64,000 nt of DNA from an uncultured Flavobacteriaceae bacterium (GTDB lineage: Bacteria; Bacteroidota; Bacteroidia; Flavobacteriales; Flavobacteriaceae): positions 186,001 through 250,000 of the forward strand of contig CANMXP010000001.1 in NCBI GenBank assembly GCA_947501845.1, written 5' to 3'. Shown piece after piece: positions 45,125 to 54,227 of the stretch (position 1 is its first letter; each line of letters opens with the position of its first letter). Under the pieces are notes generated by a model, which saw only the letters and a list, made by a program, of their open reading frames with translations, was not told the DNA's origin and did no database searches. Made by a program: the position numbers and the translations under genes.

Positions 45125-47512
45125 ATGGCTTTAATTGACAACAGGAATTTATCTGACAATACTTCTGAAGGCTTCAAATTTGATCTGAAGAAAATGCTTT
45201 CTGTTTATATTAAGCAGTGGAAATGGTTTGCATTAAGCTGTATTATATGCTTAAGTCTCGCTTACATAAATTTAAGATATACAACGCCTCAATATATAGC
45301 TGTTGCAAAAATAATGCTCTTAGATGATAGAGATGATTCTGCTAGTGCTTTAAAAGATTTATCTCTTTTTTCTGAAAAGGAAGACGCCATGGTTGAAGAT
45401 GAAATACAAGTCATTCAATCTAGAAGTTTTTTAAGAAACATTGTTAAAAGATTACATTTAAATATTAACTATTTTGTTAAAGGAAGAGTTAACGAGTCTG
45501 AACTTTATAAAAATTCTCCAATAGTTATAAATTTCATTGAAGCCGATTCAATTATAAATAACACAAGTTTTAATTTTTATACAGAAATTCTTTCTTCGAC
45601 AGATTTCAATTTTAGAATTGGCGAAGAAGATGCTCCTAAAAAATACACTTTTGGCGAAACCATTCCTACATTTTTTGGAGGTATTATAATTACTCCAAAG
45701 GATAAAAATTTAGAGGGTTATGTAGGAAACAATATTAGGGTGAGGATAACACCTTTGGAGTCACTAGCTGAGTCTCTTAAAAATAGAATTTCAATTTATC
45801 CTACAGGAAAATCATCAAAAGTTATTGAAGTGAGCATAACTGATCCTGTTATACAAAAAGCTAAAGATATAGTAAATACACTTATTGATGAGTACAATAT
45901 TTCTACCATTGAAAAGAAAAATGAAATATCAAAAAACACAGCAAATTTCATTAATGAACGTGTTGAGTTGATTGCTTCAGACTTAGTGAATGTTGATGAT
46001 AGTATTGTGAAATTTAAAACAGGAAACAAAGTAACAGATGTTGCTTCTGAAGCGGGTCAATTTTTAAATTCAAGTGCATTAAACGAGCAACAATTAGATG
46101 CCAGTAGGATGCAGTTGAACCAATTAAGCTATATGAAAGATGCGTTAGGAGATGCATCTGGGAAATATGATGCTATTCCATCCAATTTAGGATTGGGAGA
46201 TGCGGCAATTACTGAGCTTTCATCAAGGTACAATCAGCTCCTTGAAAGAAGAAGAACGCTTTTAAAAAGTGCTGGAGAGCAAAACCCTATAGTTAAAGAG
46301 TTAGATCAAACATTAGGCGGAATAAGACAAAACCTTCAACAAAGTATTAATAATTCAAGTAAATCGCTTAGAATTCAAATAGGAAGCCTTGAAAATCAAT
46401 CCAAAAGAATTAACTCTAAAATCTACTCAGTACCAGGACAAGAACGTCGATTGAGATCCATTGAAAGAAAGCAAGGCATAAAAGAATCATTATATCTATA
46501 CTTATTAGAGAAAAGAGAAGAAGCTACCATATCTTTAACAGCGACTTCTCCTAGTGCAAAAATAATCGACGAAGCCTATAATAGCTATGGAGGTCCTGTA
46601 TCACCAAATAAGCAGGTTGCTTATATAACAGCTTTATTTTTTGGGTTTGTTATTCCTTTTTTCATTATTTATGCAAGAAATTTGTTTGACACAAAAATTC
46701 ACAATAAGGAAGATTTAGAAAATGAAATTAAAAATATAACTGTTCTAGGTGAGATACCAAAAGTAAAAAGCGGAGAAAATACATTGGTAGAACGCAATGA
46801 TAGATCTATTTTATCTGAGTCATTTAGAATAATACGAACAAATTTTGACTACGTAAAAAGAGGTAGGGATACCAAAAATTACGGGAATGTTATTTTTGTA
46901 ACGTCAACTATTAATGGTGAAGGGAAATCTTTTTTTAGTCTAAACATGGCGCTTACATTAGCGAATACGGGTAAGAGGGTTTTACTTCTTGGAGCAGATA
47001 TTAGAAATCCACAAATTTATTCTGCAATAAAAAATAAAAAAGATAGAGAAGAGCATTCAAAAGTTGGACTTACAGAATTTTTAGTTGATAAATCCATAAT
47101 AGTTGGAGAAGCTATTAATACTTATGATATTAATGATATAAACATTGATATTTTACTTTCTGGAAAGGTGCCGCCTAATCCAGCAGAACTCTTAATGAAT
47201 GATAGAGTTAAAGACCTATTTGATGCTGTGTCTAACCAGTATGACTACGTTATTGTTGACACCGCGCCAGCAATGCTTGTTACCGATACTTTATTAATAA
47301 GTGAATATGCTGGCCATACCATTTATTTAACGCGAGCAGATTATACCGAAAAACGTATATTGAATTTTGCTAAAGAATTACATACAGGAAATAAACTTAA
47401 CGGTATGATGCTTGTAGTGAATGATGTAAAACAATCTAATTTTGGTTATGGCGCAAAGTATGGTTATTACGGAGCTCCTAAAAAGAAAGGTTTCTTTAGA
47501 AGAAAAGCTTAA
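45125..47512 (+). CDS. Wzc-type chain-length regulator and tyrosine autokinase
   Basis: A 795-residue protein. An N-terminal Wzz domain is bounded by two membrane helices (about 33-50 and 500-520), with a periplasmic region predicted to be coiled-coil. The cytoplasmic BY-kinase domain has Walker A in TSTINGEGKS (about 593-602), Walker A' in LLLGADIRNPQ and Walker B in YVIVDTAPAML (about 706-716). The C-terminal tail carries a tyrosine cluster (FGYGAKYGYYG). It controls polymer length and export with Wza. Its 3' end overlaps the convergent phosphatase gene by 4 bases. Confidence 0.93.
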   Translation: MALIDNRNLSDNTSEGFKFDLKKMLSVYIKQWKWFALSCIICLSLAYINLRYTTPQYIAVAKIMLLDDRDDSASALKDLSLFSEKEDAMVEDEIQVIQSRSFLRNIVKRLHLNINYFVKGRVNESELYKNSPIVINFIEADSIINNTSFNFYTEILSSTDFNFRIGEEDAPKKYTFGETIPTFFGGIIITPKDKNLEGYVGNNIRVRITPLESLAESLKNRISIYPTGKSSKVIEVSITDPVIQKAKDIVNTLIDEYNISTIEKKNEISKNTANFINERVELIASDLVNVDDSIVKFKTGNKVTDVASEAGQFLNSSALNEQQLDASRMQLNQLSYMKDALGDASGKYDAIPSNLGLGDAAITELSSRYNQLLERRRTLLKSAGEQNPIVKELDQTLGGIRQNLQQSINNSSKSLRIQIGSLENQSKRINSKIYSVPGQERRLRSIERKQGIKESLYLYLLEKREEATISLTATSPSAKIIDEAYNSYGGPVSPNKQVAYITALFFGFVIPFFIIYARNLFDTKIHNKEDLENEIKNITVLGEIPKVKSGENTLVERNDRSILSESFRIIRTNFDYVKRGRDTKNYGNVIFVTSTINGEGKSFFSLNMALTLANTGKRVLLLGADIRNPQIYSAIKNKKDREEHSKVGLTEFLVDKSIIVGEAINTYDINDINIDILLSGKVPPNPAELLMNDRVKDLFDAVSNQYDYVIVDTAPAMLVTDTLLISEYAGHTIYLTRADYTEKRILNFAKELHTGNKLNGMMLVVNDVKQSNFGYGAKYGYYGAPKKKGFFRRKA

Positions 47513-48255
47513 ATTACTGAAAATGTTTGATTCGTATTTTCTATGATCTCACTTAGGTGTACGTTTATTCTTTTACCTAATATAAGATTAGATAATTTAC
47601 TTATATGGTTTTCATTATGAATATCAGTTCCCACATAATCAATTAGTTGTTCTTCTATTAAATAATGAGCAGTTTTCTCAACATTTTTGCCGTAATGATC
47701 ACTTAACGATAGCAAATTAAGCTGAAAACAGCACCCTAGTTGCTTTAACCTTTTATAATAATCTAGATTGTTATGATAAAATGAATAACGCTCAGGATGA
47801 GCTAAAACAGGTATATATCCCTGAGTTTTGATTTTAAAAATAATGTCCTCTAAATTTATTGGGGCTTGAAAATATGACATTTCTATAAGCACATAGCTTC
47901 TTTTTAAAGTAAATAAATTTCTGTTTTCTAATAAACTTTCAAAATGATTATCGATCATGTATTCTGCTGCTGGGTTTAACGTAATCCCCTCAAGTAAGTC
48001 CGAGTTTAAAGCACTTAATAACGTTTGATAAGCATCTCCTATCGTATCGTCTGTGTTAGGATAAAAATCCTGCATGATATGAGGTGTTGGTATAAACTGT
48101 TTTACACCCAATTCCTTCATTTTTTTTAATAAGTTTAAAGAATCTTCAATAGTCTTTGCTCCATCATCTATACCAGGAAGTATGTGATTATGAATATCCA
48201 CAAAACCTTCCAATAAATCTTTTAAAAATAATTTCTTAGAAAAAAAACGAAGCAT
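47509..48255 (-). CDS. PHP-type protein-tyrosine phosphatase (CpsB/YwqE-like)
   Basis: A 248-residue PHP-domain protein. Metal-binding motifs are present in order: DIHNHILPGIDDG near 21-33, TPHIM near 57-61, AEYMIDNHFE near 98-107, LAHPERY near 156-162 and GTDIHNE near 214-220. These enzymes dephosphorylate the tyrosine tail of Wzc-like kinases. It faces wzc tail to tail and overlaps its stop region by 4 bases, so antisense effects at the 3' ends are possible. It starts with ATG at 48255. Confidence 0.9.
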   Translation of the reverse strand: MLRFFSKKLFLKDLLEGFVDIHNHILPGIDDGAKTIEDSLNLLKKMKELGVKQFIPTPHIMQDFYPNTDDTIGDAYQTLLSALNSDLLEGITLNPAAEYMIDNHFESLLENRNLFTLKRSYVLIEMSYFQAPINLEDIIFKIKTQGYIPVLAHPERYSFYHNNLDYYKRLKQLGCCFQLNLLSLSDHYGKNVEKTAHYLIEEQLIDYVGTDIHNENHISKLSNLILGKRINVHLSEIIENTNQTFSVI

Positions 48256-48293
48256 TTATAAAGTTACAATATATATTGTGCTAATACTTATTA

Positions 48294-49361
48294 TTAATAG
48301 GCATAAAAACGAAAAGCCTCTACTATTATTTTGTCATCAACCAAGCAATCTATTTTGGGGTTACCTATTGACTCTAAAAGCACAAAATTAATATTACCAT
48401 GATTGTTTTTCTTGTCATATTTAAGCAATTCAATGATGGTAGGATGTTCATCTTCACTAATATCTACTTTACCATAATAATTAACAAACAAGTTTTTGAT
48501 GTCTATAGTTGTTTGCTTTGGAAATCCTGTTAATTCGGTAGAAATATAACAGGCCAAAATCATACCAACTATAATGGCTTCTCCATGCAGCAATGTTGTT
48601 TTTTTAGGGTTACTTAAAAAATAAGACTCTATAGCATGCCCCAATGTATGACCAAAATTTAAAGTTTTACGTAAATTATCTTCAAATGGGTCATTTTCGA
48701 CAACATTCTTTTTAATTAATACAGATTCATAAATTAAAATATCTAGGTCGTTCAAAGTTAATTTGGACAAATCCTTAAATTTATCCCAGTAAATTTCATC
48801 ACTAATTAAACCATGTTTTAACATCTCGGCCAACCCAGATCGCATTTGGTTTTGCGGTAAAGTATTCAGATATATCGTATCAATTAATACTAAGTTGGGG
48901 TTACTAATAACACCAATTTGATTTTTTAAATGTCCTAAATCAACTCCAGTTTTCCCACCTACAGAAGCATCGACCATAGATAGTAGGGTAGTAGGAACAT
49001 TAATATAAGCAATGCCTCTTTTAAAAGTACAGGCAACAAAACCCCCTAAATCTGTAATAACACCACCTCCAATATTTATAAGTAGACTTTTTCGGTCTGC
49101 ATCTAAATCAGAAAGTGTATTCCAAACACCAACACAAGTGTCTATTGTTTTATTGATTTCACCAGATTCAATTTCAATAATTTCAACAACACTATTAGTT
49201 TCCAACTTTTCTAAAAAATAAGGCAAACAATGTTGATGAGTATTCTCATCAACTAAAACGAAAATTTTAGAAAAGTTTTTTTCTTTAATATGCTTGTTTA
49301 GAGGCTTATAACATGCATCGTTAAAATGAATTGTACAGTCATTGGTGGTAATGGAATCCAT
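48294..49361 (-). CDS. aroB: 3-dehydroquinate synthase
   Basis: A 355-residue enzyme of the shikimate pathway that cyclises DAHP to 3-dehydroquinate. It shows the NAD-binding GGGVITDLGGFVACTFKRG region near 97-115, PTTLLSMVDASVGGKTG near 122-138, and the zinc ligands in LRKTLNFGHTLGHAIE (near 230-245) and LLHGEAI near 258. Length is normal for the family. It has no obvious link to polysaccharide synthesis. It is divergent from the proline dehydrogenase gene, with 92 bases between the starts. Confidence 0.95.
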   Translation of the reverse strand: MDSITTNDCTIHFNDACYKPLNKHIKEKNFSKIFVLVDENTHQHCLPYFLEKLETNSVVEIIEIESGEINKTIDTCVGVWNTLSDLDADRKSLLINIGGGVITDLGGFVACTFKRGIAYINVPTTLLSMVDASVGGKTGVDLGHLKNQIGVISNPNLVLIDTIYLNTLPQNQMRSGLAEMLKHGLISDEIYWDKFKDLSKLTLNDLDILIYESVLIKKNVVENDPFEDNLRKTLNFGHTLGHAIESYFLSNPKKTTLLHGEAIIVGMILACYISTELTGFPKQTTIDIKNLFVNYYGKVDISEDEHPTIIELLKYDKKNNHGNINFVLLESIGNPKIDCLVDDKIIVEAFRFYAY

Positions 49362-49431
49362 AAAATAATTATCATTCTTTAAGGCAGCGAAATTAAGGAG
49401 ATTTTATATAAAATGGTAGTATAGATATAAT

Positions 49432-49439
49432 TATCTTTG
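49432..49439 (+). promoter_or_regulatory. -7 promoter motif for the proline dehydrogenase gene
   Basis: TATCTTTG followed by C is a complete TAnnTTTGC match, 14 bases before the ATG at 49454. The -33 TTG is not evident. Confidence 0.55.
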
Positions 49440-49453
49440 CGAAAATTTATTAT

Positions 49454-50629
49454 ATGGGTTCTAATCAATTATTTGACAATACAGAAATTGCATTCTCATT
49501 AAAGAATGATTCTGAATTAGAGCGTGCTTATTTTTTATTTAAAATGATATCTATCGAGCCTTTAGTTAGAATCGGTACGGCAGCTACAAACTTTGCTATT
49601 AAGGCTAATTTACCTATTGAAGGACTAATTCGATCTACTGTATTCGACCATTTTTGCGGCGGTGTAAATGAAGAAGATTGCCTCCCTGTTATTGATAGAA
49701 TGTTTTTAAAAGGTGTAAGCTCAGTTTTAGATTATTCTGTAGAAGGTAAGGAAAATGAAGAGGAATTTGATTCTGCAATGCATACCGTACTTAATATCAT
49801 TAATTTTGCTAGAGATATAAAGGCTATTCCTATTGCAGTTTTTAAACCAACGGGCTTTGGTAGATTAGATTTATATAAAAAAGTAAGTAACGAAGAGGAG
49901 CTAACCCAAAGTGAACAAAAGGAATGGGCTCATGTTACAAATAGATTTGATGTTGTTTGTAAGAAGGCCAAAGAAAATGATATCGCCATTTTAATTGATT
50001 CTGAAGAAAGCTGGATGCAAGATGCCGCCGATGCTTTGGTAACCACTTTGATGCAAAGATACAACACCGAAAAACCTATTGTGTATAATACTTTGCAAAT
50101 GTATAGACATGACCGATTAGAGTTTTTAAAAAACGAACACCAAAAAGCAAAAGAAGGCAATTATTATCTTGGTTATAAATTGGTTCGAGGTGCCTATATG
50201 GAAAAGGAGAATGATCGAGCTAAAGAAAAGGGATATACGTCTCCCATTTGCATAAATAAATCTGCTACAGATAAGAACTTTGATGCGGGGTTAAAGTATA
50301 TTATTGATAACTTAGATAGTATCTCGTTATTTGCAGGTACCCATAATGAGAAAAGCTCATATCTGCTAATGGAGTTAATGGCTAGTAAAAACCTTGAAAA
50401 CAATGATAATCGTGTTTGGTTTGGCCAATTGTATGGTATGAGTGATCATATTAGTTTTAACTTAGCCAATAAAGGCTATAATGTTGCCAAGTATATACCT
50501 TTTGGACCTGTAAAAGACGTGATGCCCTATTTAATTAGAAGGGCAGAAGAAAACACCTCTGTTGCAGGACAAACAGGTAGAGAGCTGACACTTTTAACCA
50601 AGGAAAAGAAGCGTCGTAAGGCACTATAA
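49454..50629 (+). CDS. Proline dehydrogenase
   Basis: A 391-residue FAD-dependent TIM-barrel enzyme oxidising proline to pyrroline-5-carboxylate. Recognisable elements are VFKPTGFGRLDLY near 134-146, ILIDSEESWMQDAADAL near 177-193, YKLVRGAYMEKEN near 240-252, and FGQLYGMSDHISF plus PYLIRRAEEN near the C-terminus (the RRxEN motif binds the substrate carboxylate). It is the mono-functional form without a P5C dehydrogenase domain. One base separates its stop from that of the convergent gene. Confidence 0.93.
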   Translation: MGSNQLFDNTEIAFSLKNDSELERAYFLFKMISIEPLVRIGTAATNFAIKANLPIEGLIRSTVFDHFCGGVNEEDCLPVIDRMFLKGVSSVLDYSVEGKENEEEFDSAMHTVLNIINFARDIKAIPIAVFKPTGFGRLDLYKKVSNEEELTQSEQKEWAHVTNRFDVVCKKAKENDIAILIDSEESWMQDAADALVTTLMQRYNTEKPIVYNTLQMYRHDRLEFLKNEHQKAKEGNYYLGYKLVRGAYMEKENDRAKEKGYTSPICINKSATDKNFDAGLKYIIDNLDSISLFAGTHNEKSSYLLMELMASKNLENNDNRVWFGQLYGMSDHISFNLANKGYNVAKYIPFGPVKDVMPYLIRRAEENTSVAGQTGRELTLLTKEKKRRKAL

Positions 50630-50630
50630 T

Positions 50631-51701
50631 TTAAACATACTTTTGTAAAACAGATTTAATTTCAGAATTAGACATACTGGGCGTAACATTTGCTAATTCA
50701 GTAAAGTCAATCATTTTAGTGTCGAATTGATCTTTAGGTGTTACCAATAAAATATCCTCATACTTAGTTGGTACTAATATTTCATGTTTTGAAACAATAT
50801 TTTCGTGAAGTTTTTCTCCTGGACGTAATCCTGTAATTTTTATTTCGGCTTTTTCAGCAATATTATTACCATAAAAAACCACTAGCCGTTCTGCTAAATC
50901 AATTATTTTAATTGGTTCTCCCATATTAAAAGTAAAAGTATTGCCTTGTTCATCATTAAAAGCTGCAATCTGTAGTATTAAAGCACAGGCTTTACTTTTA
51001 CTAATAAAATAGCGCGATATACTGTTGTTTGTAACTGTAAGTGGCATACCAGATTCTATTTGTCTCTTAAAAAGAGGTAAAACCGATCCGTTAGAGCCTA
51101 ATATATTGCCAAACCGAGTTGTGTTGAACCGTGTTTCCGATTTTGTAGATAAGTAACTCAAATAGTTTTCTGCTATGCGCTTCGACATTCCCATAACACT
51201 AATAGGGTTTACGGCCTTATCTGTAGAAATAAAAATGAATTTTTTCACACCATGCACTACAGATAAATCTGCTAATAATTTTGTTCCTAAAATATTGAGC
51301 TTAATTGCTTCATACGCATTTTCTTCCATTAAAGGAACATGCTTGTAAGCTGCTGTATGGAAAATAAGTGTTGGTTTATAAGTTTCAAAAAGAAGCTGTA
51401 ATGATTGCGTTTCTGTAATGTTTAATAGACGGTAATCAATGCCGTTTGTATCTTCAAATTCCAAATCTTTTATAAGGTCATATAAGGGAGACTCGGCTAC
51501 ATCAACAAGGATAAGTTTTTTATAATTACATGCTATCAAGTACTTTGAAAGCCCACTACCAATAGAACCAGCTGCCCCTGTTATTAAGATAGTTTCATTA
51601 GAAAAGTCAAAACCATCAAATTTTTGTTGTGCTTTTTTAATGGGAAACAATCCAGAATCAATTAATAATTGATCTATATGATTAGAAGTAGATTTATTCA
51701 T
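50631..51701 (-). CDS. Soluble UDP-sugar 4,6-dehydratase/epimerase (short CapD/PseB-like form)
   Basis: A 356-residue protein equivalent to the catalytic half of the PglF-like gene at 42354, without the membrane region. It has LITGAAGSIGSGLS near 35-48, AAYKHVPLMEENAYEAIK near 116-133, STDKAVNPISVMGMSKR near 157-173 (Met in the SDR tyrosine position) and ITGLRPGEKLHE near 288-299. It probably makes a second 4-keto-6-deoxy UDP-HexNAc. It is preceded on the same strand by the phosphoglycosyltransferase gene, with a 9-base inverted repeat between them. Confidence 0.88.
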   Translation of the reverse strand: MNKSTSNHIDQLLIDSGLFPIKKAQQKFDGFDFSNETILITGAAGSIGSGLSKYLIACNYKKLILVDVAESPLYDLIKDLEFEDTNGIDYRLLNITETQSLQLLFETYKPTLIFHTAAYKHVPLMEENAYEAIKLNILGTKLLADLSVVHGVKKFIFISTDKAVNPISVMGMSKRIAENYLSYLSTKSETRFNTTRFGNILGSNGSVLPLFKRQIESGMPLTVTNNSISRYFISKSKACALILQIAAFNDEQGNTFTFNMGEPIKIIDLAERLVVFYGNNIAEKAEIKITGLRPGEKLHENIVSKHEILVPTKYEDILLVTPKDQFDTKMIDFTELANVTPSMSNSEIKSVLQKYV

Positions 51702-51728
51702 TTCAAACTTTAACCCAGCTTAAACATG

Positions 51729-51762
51729 TACTTTGTGGGGTGAATTATATATGCACAAAGTA
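51729..51762. repeat. Perfect 9-base inverted repeat upstream of the soluble dehydratase gene
   Basis: TACTTTGTG (51729-51737) and CACAAAGTA (51754-51762) are separated by 16 bases, 28 bases before the start at 51701. It could be a regulator's site or an mRNA hairpin between the two leftward genes. No T tract follows in the leftward direction, which argues against an intrinsic terminator. Confidence 0.4.
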
Positions 51763-51814
51763 TGAATAATAATGTTTTGTACCAAATGGCGTACAAAAAG
51801 AGCAAGTACTTAAA

Positions 51815-52408
51815 TTATTTGGTAATAACTTTAATTATTGTGATACCTATAAGTTTTAGATCAAAAAAGAAATTCCGTTTTCTAATATATTCCTTGTTGT
51901 ATTTCAGCTTATCAGGAATAATCGTATGGATAAAAAAATCTTCAGGGTTTTCTACAGCTTTTAGCAGCTCTACTTCGTTTCTATATTTTAAAGATGCTAA
52001 TCCAGTAATACCTGGTCTCACGGCAAAAATCTGCATATCATCTTCATTGTAAAAATTCACATAGTAACGTAGTTCTGGCCGCGGTCCTACAAAACTCATA
52101 TCACCTTTTAGAATATTTATAAGTTGCGGAAATTCATCAATTTTATAACGTCTTAAAAAATATCCTATCTTAGTTATTCTAGAATCATTATTACCTAATG
52201 TAAGTAGTCCTTTCTTTTGAGATTGGACACGCATGGTACGAAACTTAAAAATATTAAAATCTATATTATTTTTACCAACACGTTCCTGAACAAATAGGAC
52301 AGGCCCTTTTGAGTCTATTTTTATTAAAACAGCAATAAATATTAAAATAGGGGAGAGAATACACAAGCCTAGTATAGAAAAAACAACATCAAAACAACGT
52401 TTAAGCAT
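51815..52408 (-). CDS. Initiating phosphoglycosyltransferase (PglC-like sugar transferase)
   Basis: A 197-residue monotopic enzyme of the bacterial sugar transferase family. It starts MLKRCFDVVFSILGL and has one hydrophobic re-entrant segment (about 8-32). The catalytic region includes FVQERVGKNNIDFNIFKFRTMR near 39-60, DEFPQLINILKGDMSFVGPRPE near 92-113 and VRPGITGLASL near 131-141. It transfers a phospho-sugar from a UDP-sugar to undecaprenyl phosphate. The small size matches PglC rather than the long WbaP/WcaJ form and suits the PglF/PglE-like pair. Confidence 0.92.
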   Translation of the reverse strand: MLKRCFDVVFSILGLCILSPILIFIAVLIKIDSKGPVLFVQERVGKNNIDFNIFKFRTMRVQSQKKGLLTLGNNDSRITKIGYFLRRYKIDEFPQLINILKGDMSFVGPRPELRYYVNFYNEDDMQIFAVRPGITGLASLKYRNEVELLKAVENPEDFFIHTIIPDKLKYNKEYIRKRNFFFDLKLIGITIIKVITK

Positions 52409-52413
52409 GCTGT

Positions 52414-52785
52414 CTATTTTATTTTTAAATTAGTTATGGTTGCAATGCTATCACAATTTTCAACAGTAAAAACAATCTCTTTTTTTTCAAAATCCCCTTC
52501 AACAGTATACATTCCGCATGGTTTTTGTCTTGCATTGCTTTCAGAAAAATTAATATTCCCCTTTTTTAAAACATAGTTTATAGCTACTGTATCTAAATTA
52601 TGATTTTCTAAATTAGATTGAATATGATTACTGTAAGTAATTTTCTTTAACCTAATGTTCTTTAAAACTCTAGCATCAGGACCATAACTGCACGAGGTTT
52701 TTTTGCCATTTAAAAAGAAAGCCAAAATTATTAATCCGATAGAAAACCCGCCCAAATAATAGCCAACGCGTTGTATAAGTTTCAT
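52414..52785 (-). CDS. Small membrane-anchored protein of unknown function
   Basis: A 123-residue protein with one N-terminal hydrophobic helix (about 9-26) and a soluble part of about 95 residues. The soluble part has four cysteines that include KTSCSYGPDARV and RQKPCGMYTV, plus a final NCDSIATITNLKIK. I do not recognise the family. It lies 5 bases upstream of the phosphoglycosyltransferase gene and 37 bases downstream of alanine dehydrogenase, so it may belong to either group. The layout suggests an anchored periplasmic domain. Confidence 0.7.
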   Translation of the reverse strand: MKLIQRVGYYLGGFSIGLIILAFFLNGKKTSCSYGPDARVLKNIRLKKITYSNHIQSNLENHNLDTVAINYVLKKGNINFSESNARQKPCGMYTVEGDFEKKEIVFTVENCDSIATITNLKIK

Positions 52786-52822
52786 TTAATGTGTTTAGTG
52801 AAATAAATCAGAGCTGCATCAA

Positions 52823-54022
52823 TTAAAAAATAAGCAAATTAACATCGCTAAAATCTAAATCGAACCAATCACCCACAGATTTACTGGTTAAAATTCCGTG
52901 GTAAAAATACAATCCATTTTTCAAACCTCTATCAAATCTTAAAGAATTTTCTATACCACCTTCTTCAGCTATTTTCAATAAATAAGGTGTGAAAAAATTG
53001 CTTATAGAAACAGAAGCCGTCCGCGAATACCGCGCTAGAATATTGGGGACACAATAATGTATAACGTCATGCTTAATAAACGTAGGTTTTTTATGTGTCG
53101 TCACCTCACTGGTTTCAATACAGCCTCCCATGTCTATACTAACATCTATAATAATAGCTCCTTTTTTCATAGATCGTACCATATCCTCTGAAACTATAAC
53201 AGGTGCTCGATTGGTACCCCGCACGGCACCAATTACAACATTGCAGCGTTTCAGGGCTTTTGTTAAACTTTTTGGTGTGATTGTAGATGTAAAAAACGGC
53301 CTCCCTAAATTTGTTTGTATTCGCCTCAGTTTTGTAATAGAATTATCAAAGACCTTTACATTAGCTCCAAGTCCAATTGAGCTTCTAGCGGCAAATTCTC
53401 CAACAGTACCAGCACCTAAAATAACAACTTCTATGGGAGGTACGCCACTAATGTTTCCAAACATTAGCCCATTACCATCCTTAGTATCTGATAATAATTC
53501 TGATGCGATTAGCACAGACGCAGTACCTGCAATTTCACTTAATGACCTAACGGCTGGGTACGCACCATCTTCATCACGTATAAATTCAAAAGCCAATGCT
53601 GTGATTCGTTTTGATGCCAGTGCTTCAAAATATTTCTTTGATTGGGTTTTTATTTGCAGTGCAGATATTAATATGGTTTGCGGATTAATAAGTTTTATTT
53701 GCTCAATACTAGGTGGTTCTACTTTAAGAATCATAGGGCATGCAAATACTTTAGCCGTATCTTTGGTGATTTCAGCACCTGCTTCGCTATAATCTTTATC
53801 GCTAAAACTAGCGCCATTTCCTGCTCCAGATTCTAATAATACCTTATGACCATTACTAACCAAAGCGAATACTGCATCTGGCGTTAAACATACACGTCTT
53901 TCTTGAAAAGCAGTCTCTTTGGGTATTCCAATAAATAGTTCTCCTTTGCTTTTATATAACTCCAGAGTTTCTTCCTGTGGTAAAAGTTGTTGTTTAGTAA
54001 AGGGCGAAAGTGGTTTCGACAT
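52823..54022 (-). CDS. ald: Alanine dehydrogenase
   Basis: A 399-residue NAD-dependent enzyme interconverting L-alanine with pyruvate and ammonia. The N-terminal FIGIPKETAFQERRVCLTPD motif (near 31-50), LMFGNISGVPP near 186 and the NAD-binding VILGAGTVGEFAARSSIGLGA near 200-220 are characteristic. The Ald/PNT family is usually about 370 residues; the extra N-terminal 25-30 residues are common in Bacteroidota members. Nothing links it to the capsule locus except position. Confidence 0.88.
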   Translation of the reverse strand: MSKPLSPFTKQQLLPQEETLELYKSKGELFIGIPKETAFQERRVCLTPDAVFALVSNGHKVLLESGAGNGASFSDKDYSEAGAEITKDTAKVFACPMILKVEPPSIEQIKLINPQTILISALQIKTQSKKYFEALASKRITALAFEFIRDEDGAYPAVRSLSEIAGTASVLIASELLSDTKDGNGLMFGNISGVPPIEVVILGAGTVGEFAARSSIGLGANVKVFDNSITKLRRIQTNLGRPFFTSTITPKSLTKALKRCNVVIGAVRGTNRAPVIVSEDMVRSMKKGAIIIDVSIDMGGCIETSEVTTHKKPTFIKHDVIHYCVPNILARYSRTASVSISNFFTPYLLKIAEEGGIENSLRFDRGLKNGLYFYHGILTSKSVGDWFDLDFSDVNLLIF

Positions 54023-54203
54023 GGTTAGTGAATTAATAAAAAATCAAATTACAAATAAATTTTCTATTGTTAATACAAACTCAAAATAATTATTTTGAGT
54101 TTTTTTAAAGCTATCAAAAATTCACATATAGATTTGTTGAAATGTAAGAAAAAAATGATTATATCTATGATTTTTCCTTAAAATGTTTTAAATTAATTAT
54201 TTA

Positions 54204-54211
54204 TAAGTTTG
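54204..54211 (+). promoter_or_regulatory. -7 promoter motif for the TonB-dependent receptor gene
   Basis: TAAGTTTG followed by C matches TAnnTTTGC, 16 bases before the ATG at 54228. The 205-base gap before it is AT-rich and otherwise shows nothing. Confidence 0.5.
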
Positions 54212-54227
54212 CACTACAAATACATAC

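Noticed and set aside
48294-50629. aroB and proline dehydrogenase inside the polysaccharide region
   Set aside because: Both are ordinary core metabolic genes with intact motifs; nothing in them suggests a role in the capsule.
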